64,000 nucleotides of DNA, from the NCBI RefSeq assembly GCF_003601975.1, contig NZ_QZWZ01000021.1, positions 52,844 through 116,843 of the forward strand, given 5' to 3'. Position numbers and translations under genes: made by a program. How positions within the stretch are numbered: the first letter of the stretch is position 1; each line of letters begins with the position of its first letter. Of this stretch, positions 8,620-18,216 are shown piece after piece. The notes below the pieces were generated by a model, which was given only the letters and a program-made list of their open reading frames with translations, ran no database searches and was not told the DNA's origin. The stretch is from Mesorhizobium waimense. GTDB lineage: Bacteria; Pseudomonadota; Alphaproteobacteria; Rhizobiales; Rhizobiaceae.

Positions 8620-9240
8620 TCAGCCTTCCAGCACTTCCTTCGACGCCACGGTGGAATCGGCGTTGAGCTTGTAGATCACCGGCACGCCGGTGCCGAGTTC
8701 CAGCTTGACGATCTCCTCGCCGCTCTTGCCGTCCAGCGCCATGATCAGCGCGCGCAGCGAATTGCCGTGTGCCGCGACCAGCACGGTTTCGCCGCGCAGC
8801 ACATGCGGCTGCAGATCGTGCAAATAGTAAGGCCAGACCCGCGCCCCGGTGTCCTTCAGGCTTTCGCCGTCTGGCGGCGAGACGTCGTAGGAACGGCGCC
8901 AGATATGCACCTGCTCCTCGCCCCACTTCTTGCGCGCATCGTCCTTGTTGAGGCCGGAGAGGTCGCCATAGTCGCGCTCGTTCAGCGCCTGGTCGCGGAT
9001 CGTCTTCAGCTCGCTCTGGCCGACCGCGTCGAGAATGTGCTGGCAGGTTTTTTGGGCCCGGATCAGCGCCGAGGTGAAGGCGATGTCGAACTTCAGGCCG
9101 CGCGCCTTGAGCTTCGCGCCTGCGTCCTTGGCCTCCTTGTGGCCCTGTTCGGTCAGGTCGACGTCGCGCCAGCCGGTGAACAGGTTCTTCAGGTTCCATT
9201 CGCTCTGGCCATGGCGCACGAGCACGAGAGTTCCCGACAT
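8620..9240 (-). CDS. gpmA: 2,3-bisphosphoglycerate-dependent phosphoglycerate mutase
   Basis: 206 aa. It interconverts 3- and 2-phosphoglycerate in glycolysis and gluconeogenesis. The catalytic phospho-histidine is H10 in LVRHGQSEWN; NERDYGDLSGLNK contains the catalytic glutamate and AAHGNSLRAL the second histidine. The length fits the short alphaproteobacterial GpmA form, which lacks part of the C-terminal tail of the 250-aa E. coli type. It lies downstream of dapB with a rhizobial repeat (9264-9307) in the 93-bp gap. Confidence 0.93.
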   Translation of the reverse strand: MSGTLVLVRHGQSEWNLKNLFTGWRDVDLTEQGHKEAKDAGAKLKARGLKFDIAFTSALIRAQKTCQHILDAVGQSELKTIRDQALNERDYGDLSGLNKDDARKKWGEEQVHIWRRSYDVSPPDGESLKDTGARVWPYYLHDLQPHVLRGETVLVAAHGNSLRALIMALDGKSGEEIVKLELGTGVPVIYKLNADSTVASKEVLEG

Positions 9241-9263
9241 GTTTGCTCCTTCGAGTTTGAGAG

Positions 9264-9307
9264 CAATTCCAGGAAAAGTGTGTAGCGGTTTTCCGTCCGG
9301 AATTGCG
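9264..9307. repeat. Rhizobial short interspersed palindromic repeat, copy 1
   Basis: AATTCC-AGGAAAAGTGTGTAGCGG-TTTTCCGTCCGGAATT forms an imperfect palindrome. A near-identical copy in reverse orientation is at 37558-37603. It sits between dapB and gpmA. Confidence 0.8.
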
Positions 9308-9333
9308 TAAGAACAAGAAACTTCTGAAACGCC

Positions 9334-10146
9334 TCAGGCGAGCCCGAGCACGTCCCGCATCGAATACAGTCCAGGCTTCTTGCCGCGCGCCCAAAGTGCG
9401 GCCTTGACCGCGCCGCGGGCAAAGATCGCCCGGTCCTCGGCATGGTGGGCAAGCGTGATACGCTCGCCCGTGCCGGCCAGAACCACGGAATGATCGCCGA
9501 CCACCGAGCCGCCGCGCAGTGAGGCGAAGCCGATCGAGCCCGTCTTGCGCACGCCGGTATGGCCGTCGCGCACGCGCACATCGTTGCCAGCCAGCGGAAT
9601 GCCGCGCCCTGCGGCGGCTGCTTCGCCGAGCAGCAATGCGGTACCGGACGGGGCGTCGACCTTGTGGCGGTGGTGCATTTCCAGGATCTCGATGTCGAAA
9701 TCGTCAGCGTCAAGCGCCTTCGCGGCCTGTTCCACCAGCACCGCCAGCAGGTTGACGCCGAGGCTCATATTGCCGGACTTGACGATCGTCGCGTGGCGCG
9801 CCGCCGCCGCGATCGCGGCATTGTCGTCGGCCGAGCAGCCGGTGGTGCCGATGACATGGGCAATGCGCGCCTGCGCCGCGTAGCCGGCGAATTCGACGGT
9901 CGCAGCCGGTGCGGTGAAATCGAGCACGCCGTCAGCCTTGGCGAAGGCCGGCAGCGGATCGTCGACGATCGGCACGTTGATGATGCCGATGCCGGCAAGC
10001 TCTCCGGCATCCTTGCCGAGATAGGGCGAACCCGGCCGCTCGACCGCGCCGGCGACGCGCGCGCCCGGCATCGTATGGATGGCACGGATCAGCGTCTGGC
10101 CCATGCGGCCGGCCGCGCCTACCACCACCAGGCCCATATCGCTCAT
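9334..10146 (-). CDS. dapB: 4-hydroxy-tetrahydrodipicolinate reductase
   Basis: 270 aa, full length. It reduces 4-hydroxy-tetrahydrodipicolinate in the DAP/lysine pathway, which supplies peptidoglycan precursors. The N-terminal nucleotide motif is VVGAAGRMGQTL. The catalytic and substrate region reads EMHHRHKVDAPSGTALLLGE, with the conserved HHxxKxDAPSGTA. GTTGCS is also present. The start overlaps the stop of the upstream ABC exporter gene by four bases, which indicates translational coupling. Confidence 0.95.
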   Translation of the reverse strand: MSDMGLVVVGAAGRMGQTLIRAIHTMPGARVAGAVERPGSPYLGKDAGELAGIGIINVPIVDDPLPAFAKADGVLDFTAPAATVEFAGYAAQARIAHVIGTTGCSADDNAAIAAAARHATIVKSGNMSLGVNLLAVLVEQAAKALDADDFDIEILEMHHRHKVDAPSGTALLLGEAAAAGRGIPLAGNDVRVRDGHTGVRKTGSIGFASLRGGSVVGDHSVVLAGTGERITLAHHAEDRAIFARGAVKAALWARGKKPGLYSMRDVLGLA

Positions 10147-12044
10147 GCTGTTCTCCCGACCACCTTCTTCGCGCGGCTGCGCGGCAGCGGAGTTTGGATT
10201 GGCTTGGCGTCGTCGACAAGCCCCAGCCCCTTCTTGCCCTGCACCCGGTGGAAGCGGGCATAGACGCTGTGCGGGTCGGCCATCAGCGCCGCATGCGTGC
10301 CTTCCTCGACCAGCCGGCCCTCTTCCAGCACGATGATGTGGTCGGCATTGACCACCGTCGACAGCCGGTGCGCGATCACGATGGTGGTGCGCCCTTCCAT
10401 GACATGGGTCAGCGCTTCCTGGACGCGCGCTTCCGCCTCATTGTCGAGCGCCGACGTCGCCTCGTCGAGCAGCAGGATCGGCGCATTCCGCACGATGGCG
10501 CGGGCGATCGACACGCGCTGGCGCTGGCCGCCCGATAGCGTCACGCCGTTTTCGCCGACGGGGGTGTCATAGCCCTCCGGCTGCTGGCGGATGAATTCGT
10601 CGGCCGCGGCCTGCATTGCCGCCTGCTCGATCTCGGCATCGCTGGCGGAGGGCCGCCCATAGCGGATGTTGTCGCGGATGGTGCCCTCGAACAGATAGGG
10701 CGCCTGCGAGACATAGGCGATCGAACCGCGCAGCGACTTCTTGGTCACCTTTGAGATGTCCTGGCCGTCGATCATTATGTTGCCTTGGTCGACATCGTAG
10801 AAGCGCTGCAGCAGCGCCACCAGCGTCGATTTGCCGGCACCCGAGGCGCCGACGATGGCCGTCATCTTGCCGGCCTGGGCGGTGAAGCTCAGCTCCTGCA
10901 GCACCGGCGTTTCCGGCACATAGCCGAACGAGACGTTGTTGAAGTGCACCTCGCCGGTGGTGACCCTGGCTTCGACTGCGCCCGACGTATCGCCCTGCTG
11001 CGGCTCGATGTCGAGAAGCTCATAGATCATGCGCGCATTGACCAGAGCGCGTTCCATGCCGACCTGCATACGCGCCAGCCGCCGCGCCGGATCATAGGCG
11101 AGCGTCAGCGCCGTGATGAAGGAAAACACCGCGCCCGGCGGCTGGCCGAGAACGGTAGCCCGGTAGCCGGAATAAGCGATGACGCTGGCGAAGGCCAAAC
11201 CTGCCAGCAGTTCGGAGATCGGGGTGAGCCGTTCCGAGACGCGGGCGATCTTGTTTGACCGCTGTTGCGCATCGTCGGCGAGCTTGCTGATGCGACGCGA
11301 CAGCTCGTCCTCCATGGTGAAGGCCTTGACGATGGCGATGCCTTGCGTGGCTTCCTGCATGGCGCCGATCAGGCGCGAATTGATCTGCACCGATTCACGG
11401 GTGATGCGCCGAACCCGTCGCATCAGATAGGTCACGGTGTAGATCAGCGGCGGTCCGATCAGCAGGGAGCTGAGCGAAAGCACCGGATCCTGGTAGATCA
11501 TGACGCCGACCAGAGCGACCAGCGAGACAGCATCGCGCGCGGTCGAGGTTATCGTCATCGACAGCAGGTCGCGAATGCCGTTGACGTTCTCGTTGACCTG
11601 CGCCGCCAGCCGGCCGGAACGGGTGTCGTTGAAGAAGCTGACGCCGAGCTTCATCAGATGGTTGAAGATGCGCTGCTGGTAGCGCGCCACCAGATTGTTG
11701 CCGATCCTGGCCATCGTCACCGCCTGACCGTAGCCGGCAAGCCCGCGCAGGATGAAAGCCCCGAGCAGTGCGGCGCAGATCCATGGGATCAGATCGCCGC
11801 GCCGTTCATAGAAGATCTGATTGACGACCGGACTCATGATCCAGGCGGAGAGGGCCGTCGTCGCTGACACGGTCAGCAGGCAGAGTATCGTGAAGACGTA
11901 CGACCACCGATAGTCGCGGCCGTTCTCTTCGAGAATGCGGCGAATGACCGCCACGACCTCGCCCGGCCGAGCTCTCGCATGGTGTTGGGATGATTGGTTC
12001 AAGTCGCTGGCGTTCCGTGGGTCCGTCGTCTGGTCATGCCGCAA
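10143..12044 (-). CDS. ABC exporter, fused permease/ATPase (MsbA-like)
   Basis: 633 aa half-transporter. A membrane domain of about six helices covers residues 50-340. The ATPase domain has Walker A GASGAGKSTL, Q-loop YVSQAPYLFEG, signature LSGGQRQRVS, Walker B ILLLDEATSALD and H-loop IVIAHRLSTV. It works as a dimer in the inner membrane. The MsbA/lipid-flippase-like class is likely, but the cargo is not certain. The start at 12044 has a 40-residue hydrophilic leader, so a shorter start is possible. It overlaps dapB and lies 79 bp downstream of glk. Confidence 0.88.
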   Translation of the reverse strand: MRHDQTTDPRNASDLNQSSQHHARARPGEVVAVIRRILEENGRDYRWSYVFTILCLLTVSATTALSAWIMSPVVNQIFYERRGDLIPWICAALLGAFILRGLAGYGQAVTMARIGNNLVARYQQRIFNHLMKLGVSFFNDTRSGRLAAQVNENVNGIRDLLSMTITSTARDAVSLVALVGVMIYQDPVLSLSSLLIGPPLIYTVTYLMRRVRRITRESVQINSRLIGAMQEATQGIAIVKAFTMEDELSRRISKLADDAQQRSNKIARVSERLTPISELLAGLAFASVIAYSGYRATVLGQPPGAVFSFITALTLAYDPARRLARMQVGMERALVNARMIYELLDIEPQQGDTSGAVEARVTTGEVHFNNVSFGYVPETPVLQELSFTAQAGKMTAIVGASGAGKSTLVALLQRFYDVDQGNIMIDGQDISKVTKKSLRGSIAYVSQAPYLFEGTIRDNIRYGRPSASDAEIEQAAMQAAADEFIRQQPEGYDTPVGENGVTLSGGQRQRVSIARAIVRNAPILLLDEATSALDNEAEARVQEALTHVMEGRTTIVIAHRLSTVVNADHIIVLEEGRLVEEGTHAALMADPHSVYARFHRVQGKKGLGLVDDAKPIQTPLPRSRAKKVVGRTA

Positions 12045-12123
12045 GAGCGGAATTCGGCACCCCTCTTAGCGCCCTGTCTGCGGCTTGCCTATGGCGAAAC
12101 TTCGTCGCGGGGCGGCGCGATCC

Positions 12124-13143
12124 CTACGCGCGCCAGCGCCGTCCCGCCGTCTGGACGCCGAACAGCGAGGGGTTCCGGGCATAGGCGGCAAGGCCGAGAA
12201 GTGCTGCCAGCGGGTGCGTAATGACATAGACCGGCATGGCGCGCATCAGCTCGCTGTGCGGCGCCTTGTCCTCGAAGGCGGCGCGGAAATTGCCGGCTTT
12301 CAGTGCCGGCACGATCTTTTGTGCGATGCCGCCGGTCAGGAAGACGCCACCACGGCTCATGAACACCAGCGCCAGATCCCCGGCGGTGCGGCCGAGGCAA
12401 GTGACGAACATCGACAGCGCCTCTACGGCCACCGGGTCCAACTTCGCCAATGCCGCGGCAGTGATTTCCGCCGGCGTGGTGAAGGGCGCCGGCTTGCCGT
12501 CGGCCTTGGCTACGGCGCGATAGAGATTGACCAGGCCGCGCCCGCACAGGATCTGTTCGCCGGAGATGCGGCCTTCCAGCCTTTCAATATGCGGGAAAAC
12601 CTGGAAATCGCGCGGCGAGCGCGGTCCGATGTCCATATGGCCGCCTTCGCCGGGCACCGGAATCCAGTGGTCCAGCGCATGGATCAGCCCGGCAACGCCA
12701 AGCCCGGTGCCGGGACCGAGCACCACGCGGCCAGCATTGGCTTCCGGCGTGCCGCCGCCGATCTTTTCCATATGCTCTTCGCCGAGCGCAACCACGGCCA
12801 GCGCCTGCGCCTCGAAATCGTTGAGCACGACGATGTCGCTGAGGCCAAGATTGGCGAACATTTTCCTTGGCTTGACCACCCACGGGCAGTTGGTCAGTTC
12901 GATCTCGTCACCGTCGACCGGACCGGCCACCGCCAGCACCGCCGAATTGGGCCGGATCGAGGAGCGGTCGAGCACCGCCACCTGGATCGCCTCGTCGATC
13001 GTGTTGAAATTGGCCGTCTGGACGATCTGCGGCTCGGTCGCTTCCGAATTCGCGTCGAGCACGATCGAAAAGCGCGCATTGGTGCCGCCGATGTCGCCGA
13101 TCAGGACCGGAAACCGCAGCGCTGTCTCGTCGTCACCTTGCAT
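12124..13143 (-). CDS. glk: Glucokinase
   Basis: 339 aa, the Glk (Pfam Glucokinase) family. The ATP-binding loop is LIGDIGGTNARFS; LNDFEAQALAV contains the catalytic aspartate; GPGTGLGVAGL and PGEGGHMDIGPRS are family signatures. It phosphorylates glucose to glucose-6-phosphate for the Entner-Doudoroff and pentose phosphate routes. It precedes the ABC exporter, dapB and gpmA on the same strand. Confidence 0.94.
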   Translation of the reverse strand: MQGDDETALRFPVLIGDIGGTNARFSIVLDANSEATEPQIVQTANFNTIDEAIQVAVLDRSSIRPNSAVLAVAGPVDGDEIELTNCPWVVKPRKMFANLGLSDIVVLNDFEAQALAVVALGEEHMEKIGGGTPEANAGRVVLGPGTGLGVAGLIHALDHWIPVPGEGGHMDIGPRSPRDFQVFPHIERLEGRISGEQILCGRGLVNLYRAVAKADGKPAPFTTPAEITAAALAKLDPVAVEALSMFVTCLGRTAGDLALVFMSRGGVFLTGGIAQKIVPALKAGNFRAAFEDKAPHSELMRAMPVYVITHPLAALLGLAAYARNPSLFGVQTAGRRWRA

Positions 13144-13228
13144 GGCTCTTGGTCGTCCCTATTCCGGCAGTCCGCCGCTGTTTCTCGTGACTAGCGCATG
13201 ACTTCGGAAAGGGAAAGCCGCTTCCGCG

Positions 13229-14320
13229 TCAGTTTCCCGGCCGCGGTCGCGGCAGCGGGATGCCGATCTCGGGTGTCGGCGCGAACGCGCTTGCCGAGGC
13301 CGGCAGCGCCGCTGCGTCGCTTGGCACCGTCGTTGCCGCCGGCAGCACTTCCGCAGGCTCGGCGGCGACAGCGATCGGCACGCCGCCGCCATGATAGGTG
13401 GCGGCTTCCGCCGAGGCCGGAGCCGGCGCGTCGAGCACGGTCTGGCATTGCCTGGGCAGGTTCGCCATCGTCATCAGGTCGCGTGCCTTCGGCGCATCCG
13501 GGTTCTTGTTGGGCCGCCATGGCTCCTCGGTGAACCACCAGGCCAGCGGCTTGCCGCAGCCGTCGTCAGCCGCGGTCGCTTCCTGCCCCTTGCAGTTCGG
13601 CGAACCCGGCTGGCAGCCGATGCGCACGTGGAAATGATAGTCATGGCCCCAGAACGGCCGGATCTTGCGCAGCCAGGAGCGATCGCCGGTGACGGTATCG
13701 CAGAGCTTCTTCTTGATGCCGGGATTGACCAAGATGCGCTCGACTTCCGGGTAGCTGGCGGCGCGCTTGAGGAGCCGCGTATGCATCGGCTTCCACAGCG
13801 TATCCTTCACCAGATGGGTCTTCTCATCGACCATCAACGTGGCGCTCATCTCTTCGCGCTGGCGGGTCGAAAGCGGGCGACTGGGCATCGGCGTCAGCCA
13901 GATGTCGGCATCGAGGCCGATCTGGTGGGAGGCATGACCGGTCAGCATCGGTCCGCCACGCGGCTGCGAGATATCGCCGATCAGAAGCCCCGGCCAGCCG
14001 TCGGCGTGAGCGTCACGCGACAATTTCTCGACCAGCGCGATCATCGCCGGATGGCCCCAGCGCCGGTTGCGCGACGGCCGCATCACTTCCCAGGTCGGCC
14101 CGTCCATCGGGATGGCGATGCCGCCGGCAAAGCAGCCCCTGGAATAGAAGCCGAAGGATTGCGCAGCCGCCACGGCCGGCAGCTTCTTGGCGCCGAACAG
14201 GTCTTTTGCTCGCGGCTCGGCCGTCAGCGCGCCCGCGACAAGCCCGGTCAGGGCAAGTATGGACATCATCGCCGTCAGGAACGGCCTTCTGCCGGGCAAT
14301 GATCGCATCGACATCGTCAT
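13229..14320 (-). CDS. mepA: Penicillin-insensitive murein endopeptidase MepA
   Basis: 363 aa from ATG 14320, which has GGAGGGG ten bases upstream; an upstream in-frame start at 14356 lacks a site. The N-terminal signal peptide (PFLTAMMSILALTGLVAGAL) sends it to the periplasm. The LAS metallopeptidase zinc motifs are HASHQIGLDADIWL and GHDYHFHVRIGC. It cleaves D-Ala-mDAP crosslinks of peptidoglycan. A proline/alanine-rich C-terminal tail of about 80 residues extends beyond the catalytic domain. Confidence 0.92.
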   Translation of the reverse strand: MTMSMRSLPGRRPFLTAMMSILALTGLVAGALTAEPRAKDLFGAKKLPAVAAAQSFGFYSRGCFAGGIAIPMDGPTWEVMRPSRNRRWGHPAMIALVEKLSRDAHADGWPGLLIGDISQPRGGPMLTGHASHQIGLDADIWLTPMPSRPLSTRQREEMSATLMVDEKTHLVKDTLWKPMHTRLLKRAASYPEVERILVNPGIKKKLCDTVTGDRSWLRKIRPFWGHDYHFHVRIGCQPGSPNCKGQEATAADDGCGKPLAWWFTEEPWRPNKNPDAPKARDLMTMANLPRQCQTVLDAPAPASAEAATYHGGGVPIAVAAEPAEVLPAATTVPSDAAALPASASAFAPTPEIGIPLPRPRPGN

Positions 14321-14390
14321 GAAACCGCATCCCCTCCGTAACAGGCCGCGAACCATGGCGAATCATAACACGACCAGTGCTGCGCTTCGA

Positions 14391-15296
14391 TCATGACCGC
14401 TTCATCGGGCTGCGCGCCTCGCCCTCGCGCCAGTTGCCGTTGGCCCACATATGGTCGAGCGCGCTGCGGTAATCAGGAAAGCGGAAGCTGTAGCCCGCCG
14501 CCTTGATCGCCGTATTGGCGACGCGCTTGTTCTCGCCGTAGAAGGAGCGCGCCATGGGCGAAAGTTGGGCGGTCTCGAACGGAATTTCCGGCGGCGGTGT
14601 GAGGCCCATCAGCGAAGCGGCATAAGTCACCACATCCTGCGGCGGCGCCGGCAGGTCGTCGGTGACGTTGAAGATGCCGCCGCGATTGCTGTCGATGAGA
14701 TGCCAGAGCGCGCCGGCAATGTCGTCGCAATGGATGCGGTTGAACACCTGGCCCGGCTTGACCAGCCGCCGCGCGGTGCCGTCGGCCAGGTTGACCAGCG
14801 CGTTGCGGCCCGGACCATAGATTCCGGAGAGCCGCAGGATCGCCACCGGCCGTCCGGTCTCCTGGCCCAGTTTCAGCCAGTCCTGTTCGGCGGCGACCCG
14901 CATCACCGAACGTTTGGACATGGGCCGGCATTCGGCGGTCTCGTCCACCCAGCCGCCGCCATGATCGCCATAGACGCCGACGGTGGAGAGATAGCCGATC
15001 CACTCGAGCGCCGGCATATCCGCCAGGATCGCGTCGCGCGCGGCATTCAGCACCGGGTCGCCGACCTCTTCCGGCGCTACCGAGACGATGAGGTGGGTGG
15101 TTGTCCTCAAGGCCTCGCCGCTCTCCGGTGTCAGCGCGCCGTCGAAGTGCAACGGCGTGACTCCGGCCTGCCGGAGTGCTTCAAACTTCTCCGGCGAGCG
15201 GGTGGTGCCGAAAATCAGCGCCGCATCGCTGTTGGCCCGCGCAAAAGCCTTGCCGGAGTAGCCGGCACCGAAAACGAGGATATGCTTTCCGGTCAT
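14391..15296 (-). CDS. NAD-dependent epimerase/SDR-family protein
   Basis: 301 aa from ATG 15296, which overlaps the queG stop by four bases. The N-terminal Rossmann motif is FGAGYSGKAFA, a variant of GxxGxxG. YLSTVGVYGDHGGGWVDE holds the Ser and Tyr expected in extended SDRs, and LRLSGIYGPGRNALV is a typical epimerase substrate-domain motif. The YxxxK lysine is not clear, so catalytic competence is uncertain. It is the last gene of the GST-queG-SDR operon. Confidence 0.82.
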   Translation of the reverse strand: MTGKHILVFGAGYSGKAFARANSDAALIFGTTRSPEKFEALRQAGVTPLHFDGALTPESGEALRTTTHLIVSVAPEEVGDPVLNAARDAILADMPALEWIGYLSTVGVYGDHGGGWVDETAECRPMSKRSVMRVAAEQDWLKLGQETGRPVAILRLSGIYGPGRNALVNLADGTARRLVKPGQVFNRIHCDDIAGALWHLIDSNRGGIFNVTDDLPAPPQDVVTYAASLMGLTPPPEIPFETAQLSPMARSFYGENKRVANTAIKAAGYSFRFPDYRSALDHMWANGNWREGEARSPMKRS

Positions 15297-16453
15297 GCAT
15301 GGATCTCGATTGGATTTGACTGCGCCAGAAGCCATTCACGGCGCACAGCCTCGTCGCGTTCGGTTTGCGCCGAGGCTGCCGCATGTTCGGCGAACTCGGC
15401 CTCGGGCACAAGCCGCGACAGCGCCCAGATAGCCGCGCCCCGCACCAGCGGCGAGGCATCGCCGAGCAGTTCGCGTACCGGGCCGGCTAGCGAATAATCA
15501 CCCGAATTGCCGGCGGCGATCAGCACATTGCGGACAAAGCGGTCTCGGCCGATTCGTTTTATCGGCGAGCCTGCAAAGAACGAACGAAAAGCGGCGTCGT
15601 CGAGCAGCAAGAGCTCCGCGAGCGGCGGCTCACGCAAATCCGCGCGGGCGACAAGCTTCGCCTCGGATGCTGCTTGCGCGAACTTGTTCCACGGGCAGGC
15701 TGCAAGGCAGTCGTCGCAGCCATAGATGCGGTTGCCGATCTTTTCGCGGAACTCGTGCGGGATCGGCCCCTTGTTCTCGATGGTGAGATAAGAAATGCAG
15801 CGCCGCGCATCGAGCCGGTAGGGCGCCGGGAAAGCATCGGTAGGGCAGGCATCGAGGCAGGCGCGGCAAGAGCCGCAATGATCGTCCTCCGCCTTGTCGG
15901 GCACAAGCGCGGCCGTCGTGAAGATGGTGCCGAGAAACAGCCAGGAGCCGTGTTCGCGGCTGACCAGATTGGTGTGCTTGCCCTGCCAACCCAACCCAGC
16001 GGCTTCGGCCAGCGGTTTTTCCATCACCGGGGCGGTGTCGACGAACACTTTCACGTCGCCGCCGGCGCGCGCCACGATCTTGCCGGCGATCTCCTTCAGC
16101 CGGCCCTTCATCACCTCGTGATAGTCGCGGTTCTGCGCATAGGCGGAGATCGCGCCACGGTCGCGCTTTTCCTGCAGCGCGCGCGGGTCGTGGTCTGGAC
16201 CGTAGTTCATCGCCAGCACGACGATCGAGCGCACTTCGGGCCACAGCGCCGCCGGCTCGCCCCGGCGCTCGAGCGTCTCGGCGATCCAGCCCATCGAGCC
16301 ATGGAAACCATCGGCGATGAATTCGGCGAGCCGGGCCGGCGCCAGAGGGATCGCGTTGGGCGTGGTGACGGCGACGGCATCGAAACCGGCGCGCTGCGCC
16401 TCGCGGTCGATCAGCCCGCGCAGTTTTGCGGCGTCAGAAGTCGAGGTCCGCAT
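15293..16453 (-). CDS. queG: Epoxyqueuosine reductase
   Basis: 386 aa. It reduces epoxyqueuosine to queuosine in tRNA wobble position 34, using cobalamin and two [4Fe-4S] clusters. The cluster cysteines are seen in CGSCRACLDACPTDAF and CDDCLAACPWNKFA. The N-terminal part has the conserved GMGWI-like motif (HGSMGWIAETLERR). A HEAT-like C-terminal segment (LLGDASPLVRGAAIWALSRL) is present. Its first 20 bases overlap the 3' end of the upstream GST gene. Confidence 0.95.
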   Translation of the reverse strand: MRTSTSDAAKLRGLIDREAQRAGFDAVAVTTPNAIPLAPARLAEFIADGFHGSMGWIAETLERRGEPAALWPEVRSIVVLAMNYGPDHDPRALQEKRDRGAISAYAQNRDYHEVMKGRLKEIAGKIVARAGGDVKVFVDTAPVMEKPLAEAAGLGWQGKHTNLVSREHGSWLFLGTIFTTAALVPDKAEDDHCGSCRACLDACPTDAFPAPYRLDARRCISYLTIENKGPIPHEFREKIGNRIYGCDDCLAACPWNKFAQAASEAKLVARADLREPPLAELLLLDDAAFRSFFAGSPIKRIGRDRFVRNVLIAAGNSGDYSLAGPVRELLGDASPLVRGAAIWALSRLVPEAEFAEHAAASAQTERDEAVRREWLLAQSNPIEIHA

Positions 16454-17126
16454 AATGCGACACCGGAGACAGGCCGCGCACCCGGTCGGACAGAAGCGGC
16501 CGGAACGAGGGCCGCGATTTCACCCGCGTATACCATTCGCGCGCCGCGGCGTGTTCGCGCCAGTCGATTTCGCCGAGATAGTCGAGCACCGACAGCGCCG
16601 CCGCTGCCGCGAGGTCGGCATAGGTCACCTTGTTGCCGGCCAGCCAGTGGCGGGTGCCGGCCAGCCAGTTGGTGTATTTCATGTGCTGGCGGATGTTGGC
16701 GCGCGCAGCGCGGATCGCGCCCGAATCGGGCGAACCGCCGCCCGCCGTCTCCGGCATGATCGGCTTCAGCACGCGCTCGCGCACCAGGTGACGGGTCACC
16801 TCCCCTTCGGCCTTGCTGAGGTACCAGTCGGTCAGCCGGCGGATTTCGGCGCGCTCCATCGGGTCTTCGGCGAACAGCCGCTTGTCGCGCTTGAGCACGC
16901 CGCGCGTCTCGTCGAGATATTCGGCGATCACCATCGCGCCGACGATCGGCACGTCGCCTTCGGCAAGCAGGATCGGCAAGGTTCCGGCTGGATTCAGCGC
17001 CAGAAACTCCTTGCGCCGCGTCCACGGCTTTTCCTCGATCAGCGCCAGCTCCTCGCCATATTCGCCGAAGGCGAGGCGGACGAACCGGCAGGTGGCGAAC
17101 ATCGGATGGTGGAAGAGCGTCAGCAT
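16434..17126 (-). CDS. Glutathione S-transferase family protein
   Basis: 230 aa from ATG 17126. The N-terminal thioredoxin-like domain (LTLFHHPMFATCRFVR, then LNPAGTLPILLAEGDVPIVGAMVIAEYLDE) has the cis-proline and the Glu/Ala-Met variant of the GSH-binding ES motif. The helical C-terminal domain ends around VTYADLAAAAALSVLDYLG. It is the first gene of the operon with queG and the SDR gene. The substrate is unknown. Confidence 0.87.
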   Translation of the reverse strand: MLTLFHHPMFATCRFVRLAFGEYGEELALIEEKPWTRRKEFLALNPAGTLPILLAEGDVPIVGAMVIAEYLDETRGVLKRDKRLFAEDPMERAEIRRLTDWYLSKAEGEVTRHLVRERVLKPIMPETAGGGSPDSGAIRAARANIRQHMKYTNWLAGTRHWLAGNKVTYADLAAAAALSVLDYLGEIDWREHAAAREWYTRVKSRPSFRPLLSDRVRGLSPVSHYADLDF

Positions 17127-17287
17127 GGTCCCGCGATGATAAGGCGCACTGGCGAATCGCCGGCCGCGCCGGTAAGTCTTGGCCGCCCGCAAAGCGGACC
17201 GTCAGGGTGCTGCGACCTATAGGGGGACTTCCGCGCCATGACAAGCAAGCCCTTCTCCCAAGCCCGCCCGCAAATCCCGAGGTTACC

Positions 17288-18094
17288 ATGGAAAGCCACA
17301 CCATCGTCGAAGCCCTGCTGCTCGGGCTGCTGGAGGGCCTGACCGAGTTCATACCGGTCTCTTCGACCGGCCATATCCTGCTTGCCGGCCATTTCCTCGG
17401 CTTCCACTCGACCGGCAAGGCCTTCGAGATCCTGATCCAGCTCGGCGCCATCCTCGCCATCCTCAGCGTTTATTTCCGCCGTCTGTGGCAAATGCTGCTC
17501 GACCTGCCGCATGACCGGCTGACGCGGCATTTCGTCATCGGCATCCTCATCGCCTTCCTGCCGGCCGCCATCATCGGTGCGCTGGCGCATGATTTCATCA
17601 AGACCATCCTGTTCGAATCGCCACGGCTGATCTGCATCATGCTGATCATCGGCGGCGTCGTGCTGCTGACGGTCGACCGCATGAACCTCAAGCCCGTCTA
17701 CCGCGACGTCGAACGCTTCCCGACCCGGCTCTATCTGCAGATCGGCCTGTTCCAGTGCCTGTCGCTGATCCCCGGCACGTCGCGCTCGGGCTCCACCATC
17801 GTCGGCGCGCTGCTTCTCGGTGTCGACAAGCGGGCGGCGGCGGAATTCTCCTTCTTCCTCGCCATACCGACAATGGTCGGCGCCTTCGCCTTCGACCTGT
17901 TCAAGAACCGCAACGTGCTGAGCAGCGCCGACCTGCCGATCATCGCCGTCGGCTTCGTCGCCGCCTTCATCACCGCGCTGCTCGTCGTCCGCTTTCTGCT
18001 AGGTTACGTCTCGCGCAACGGCTATTCGCTGTTCGGCTGGTGGCGGCTGGTGATCGGCGGCGTCGGGCTGGTGGCGCTGATGATCTGGGGGTGA
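17288..18094 (+). CDS. uppP: Undecaprenyl-diphosphatase (BacA/UppP)
   Basis: 268 aa from ATG 17288, which fits family N-termini better than the upstream in-frame start. It is an integral membrane enzyme with about eight helices that recycles undecaprenyl diphosphate to the monophosphate lipid carrier. Signatures: the glutamate-rich LLGLLEGLTEFIPVSSTGH and the phosphate-binding PGTSRSGSTIVGALLLG. It is transcribed divergently from the GST-queG operon. Overexpression in this family gives bacitracin resistance. Confidence 0.95.
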   Translation: MESHTIVEALLLGLLEGLTEFIPVSSTGHILLAGHFLGFHSTGKAFEILIQLGAILAILSVYFRRLWQMLLDLPHDRLTRHFVIGILIAFLPAAIIGALAHDFIKTILFESPRLICIMLIIGGVVLLTVDRMNLKPVYRDVERFPTRLYLQIGLFQCLSLIPGTSRSGSTIVGALLLGVDKRAAAEFSFFLAIPTMVGAFAFDLFKNRNVLSSADLPIIAVGFVAAFITALLVVRFLLGYVSRNGYSLFGWWRLVIGGVGLVALMIWG

Positions 18095-18117
18095 GGACGC
18101 GTCGAGGCCCACACGCT

Positions 18118-18184
18118 TTCGTCATCCACGGGCGGAGCAAGGAGCGTAGCGACGCCGCGCAGACCCGAGGATCCATGCCGTGAC
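18118..18184. repeat. Rhizobial intergenic repeat (CGTCATCC...GGATCCATGCCGTGAC type), copy 1
   Basis: About 67 bp with GTCATCCACGGGCGGAGC, GGAGCGTAGCGACG and AGGATCCATGCCGTGAC. Related copies are at 19717-19783 and 28678-28743. It lies between the convergent uppP and rsmI genes. Confidence 0.8.
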
Positions 18185-18216
18185 GTGGGCCGAAGAACGC
18201 AACGGTCGCCTGGCGC

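Noticed and set aside
6648..8666. Very long plus-strand open frame (over 600 codons) opposite the cNMP/oxidoreductase gene
   Set aside because: It is antisense to a gene with clear motifs, the product is low-complexity Arg/Gly/Ala-rich, and it runs across the tRNA. It is a GC-bias shadow frame.
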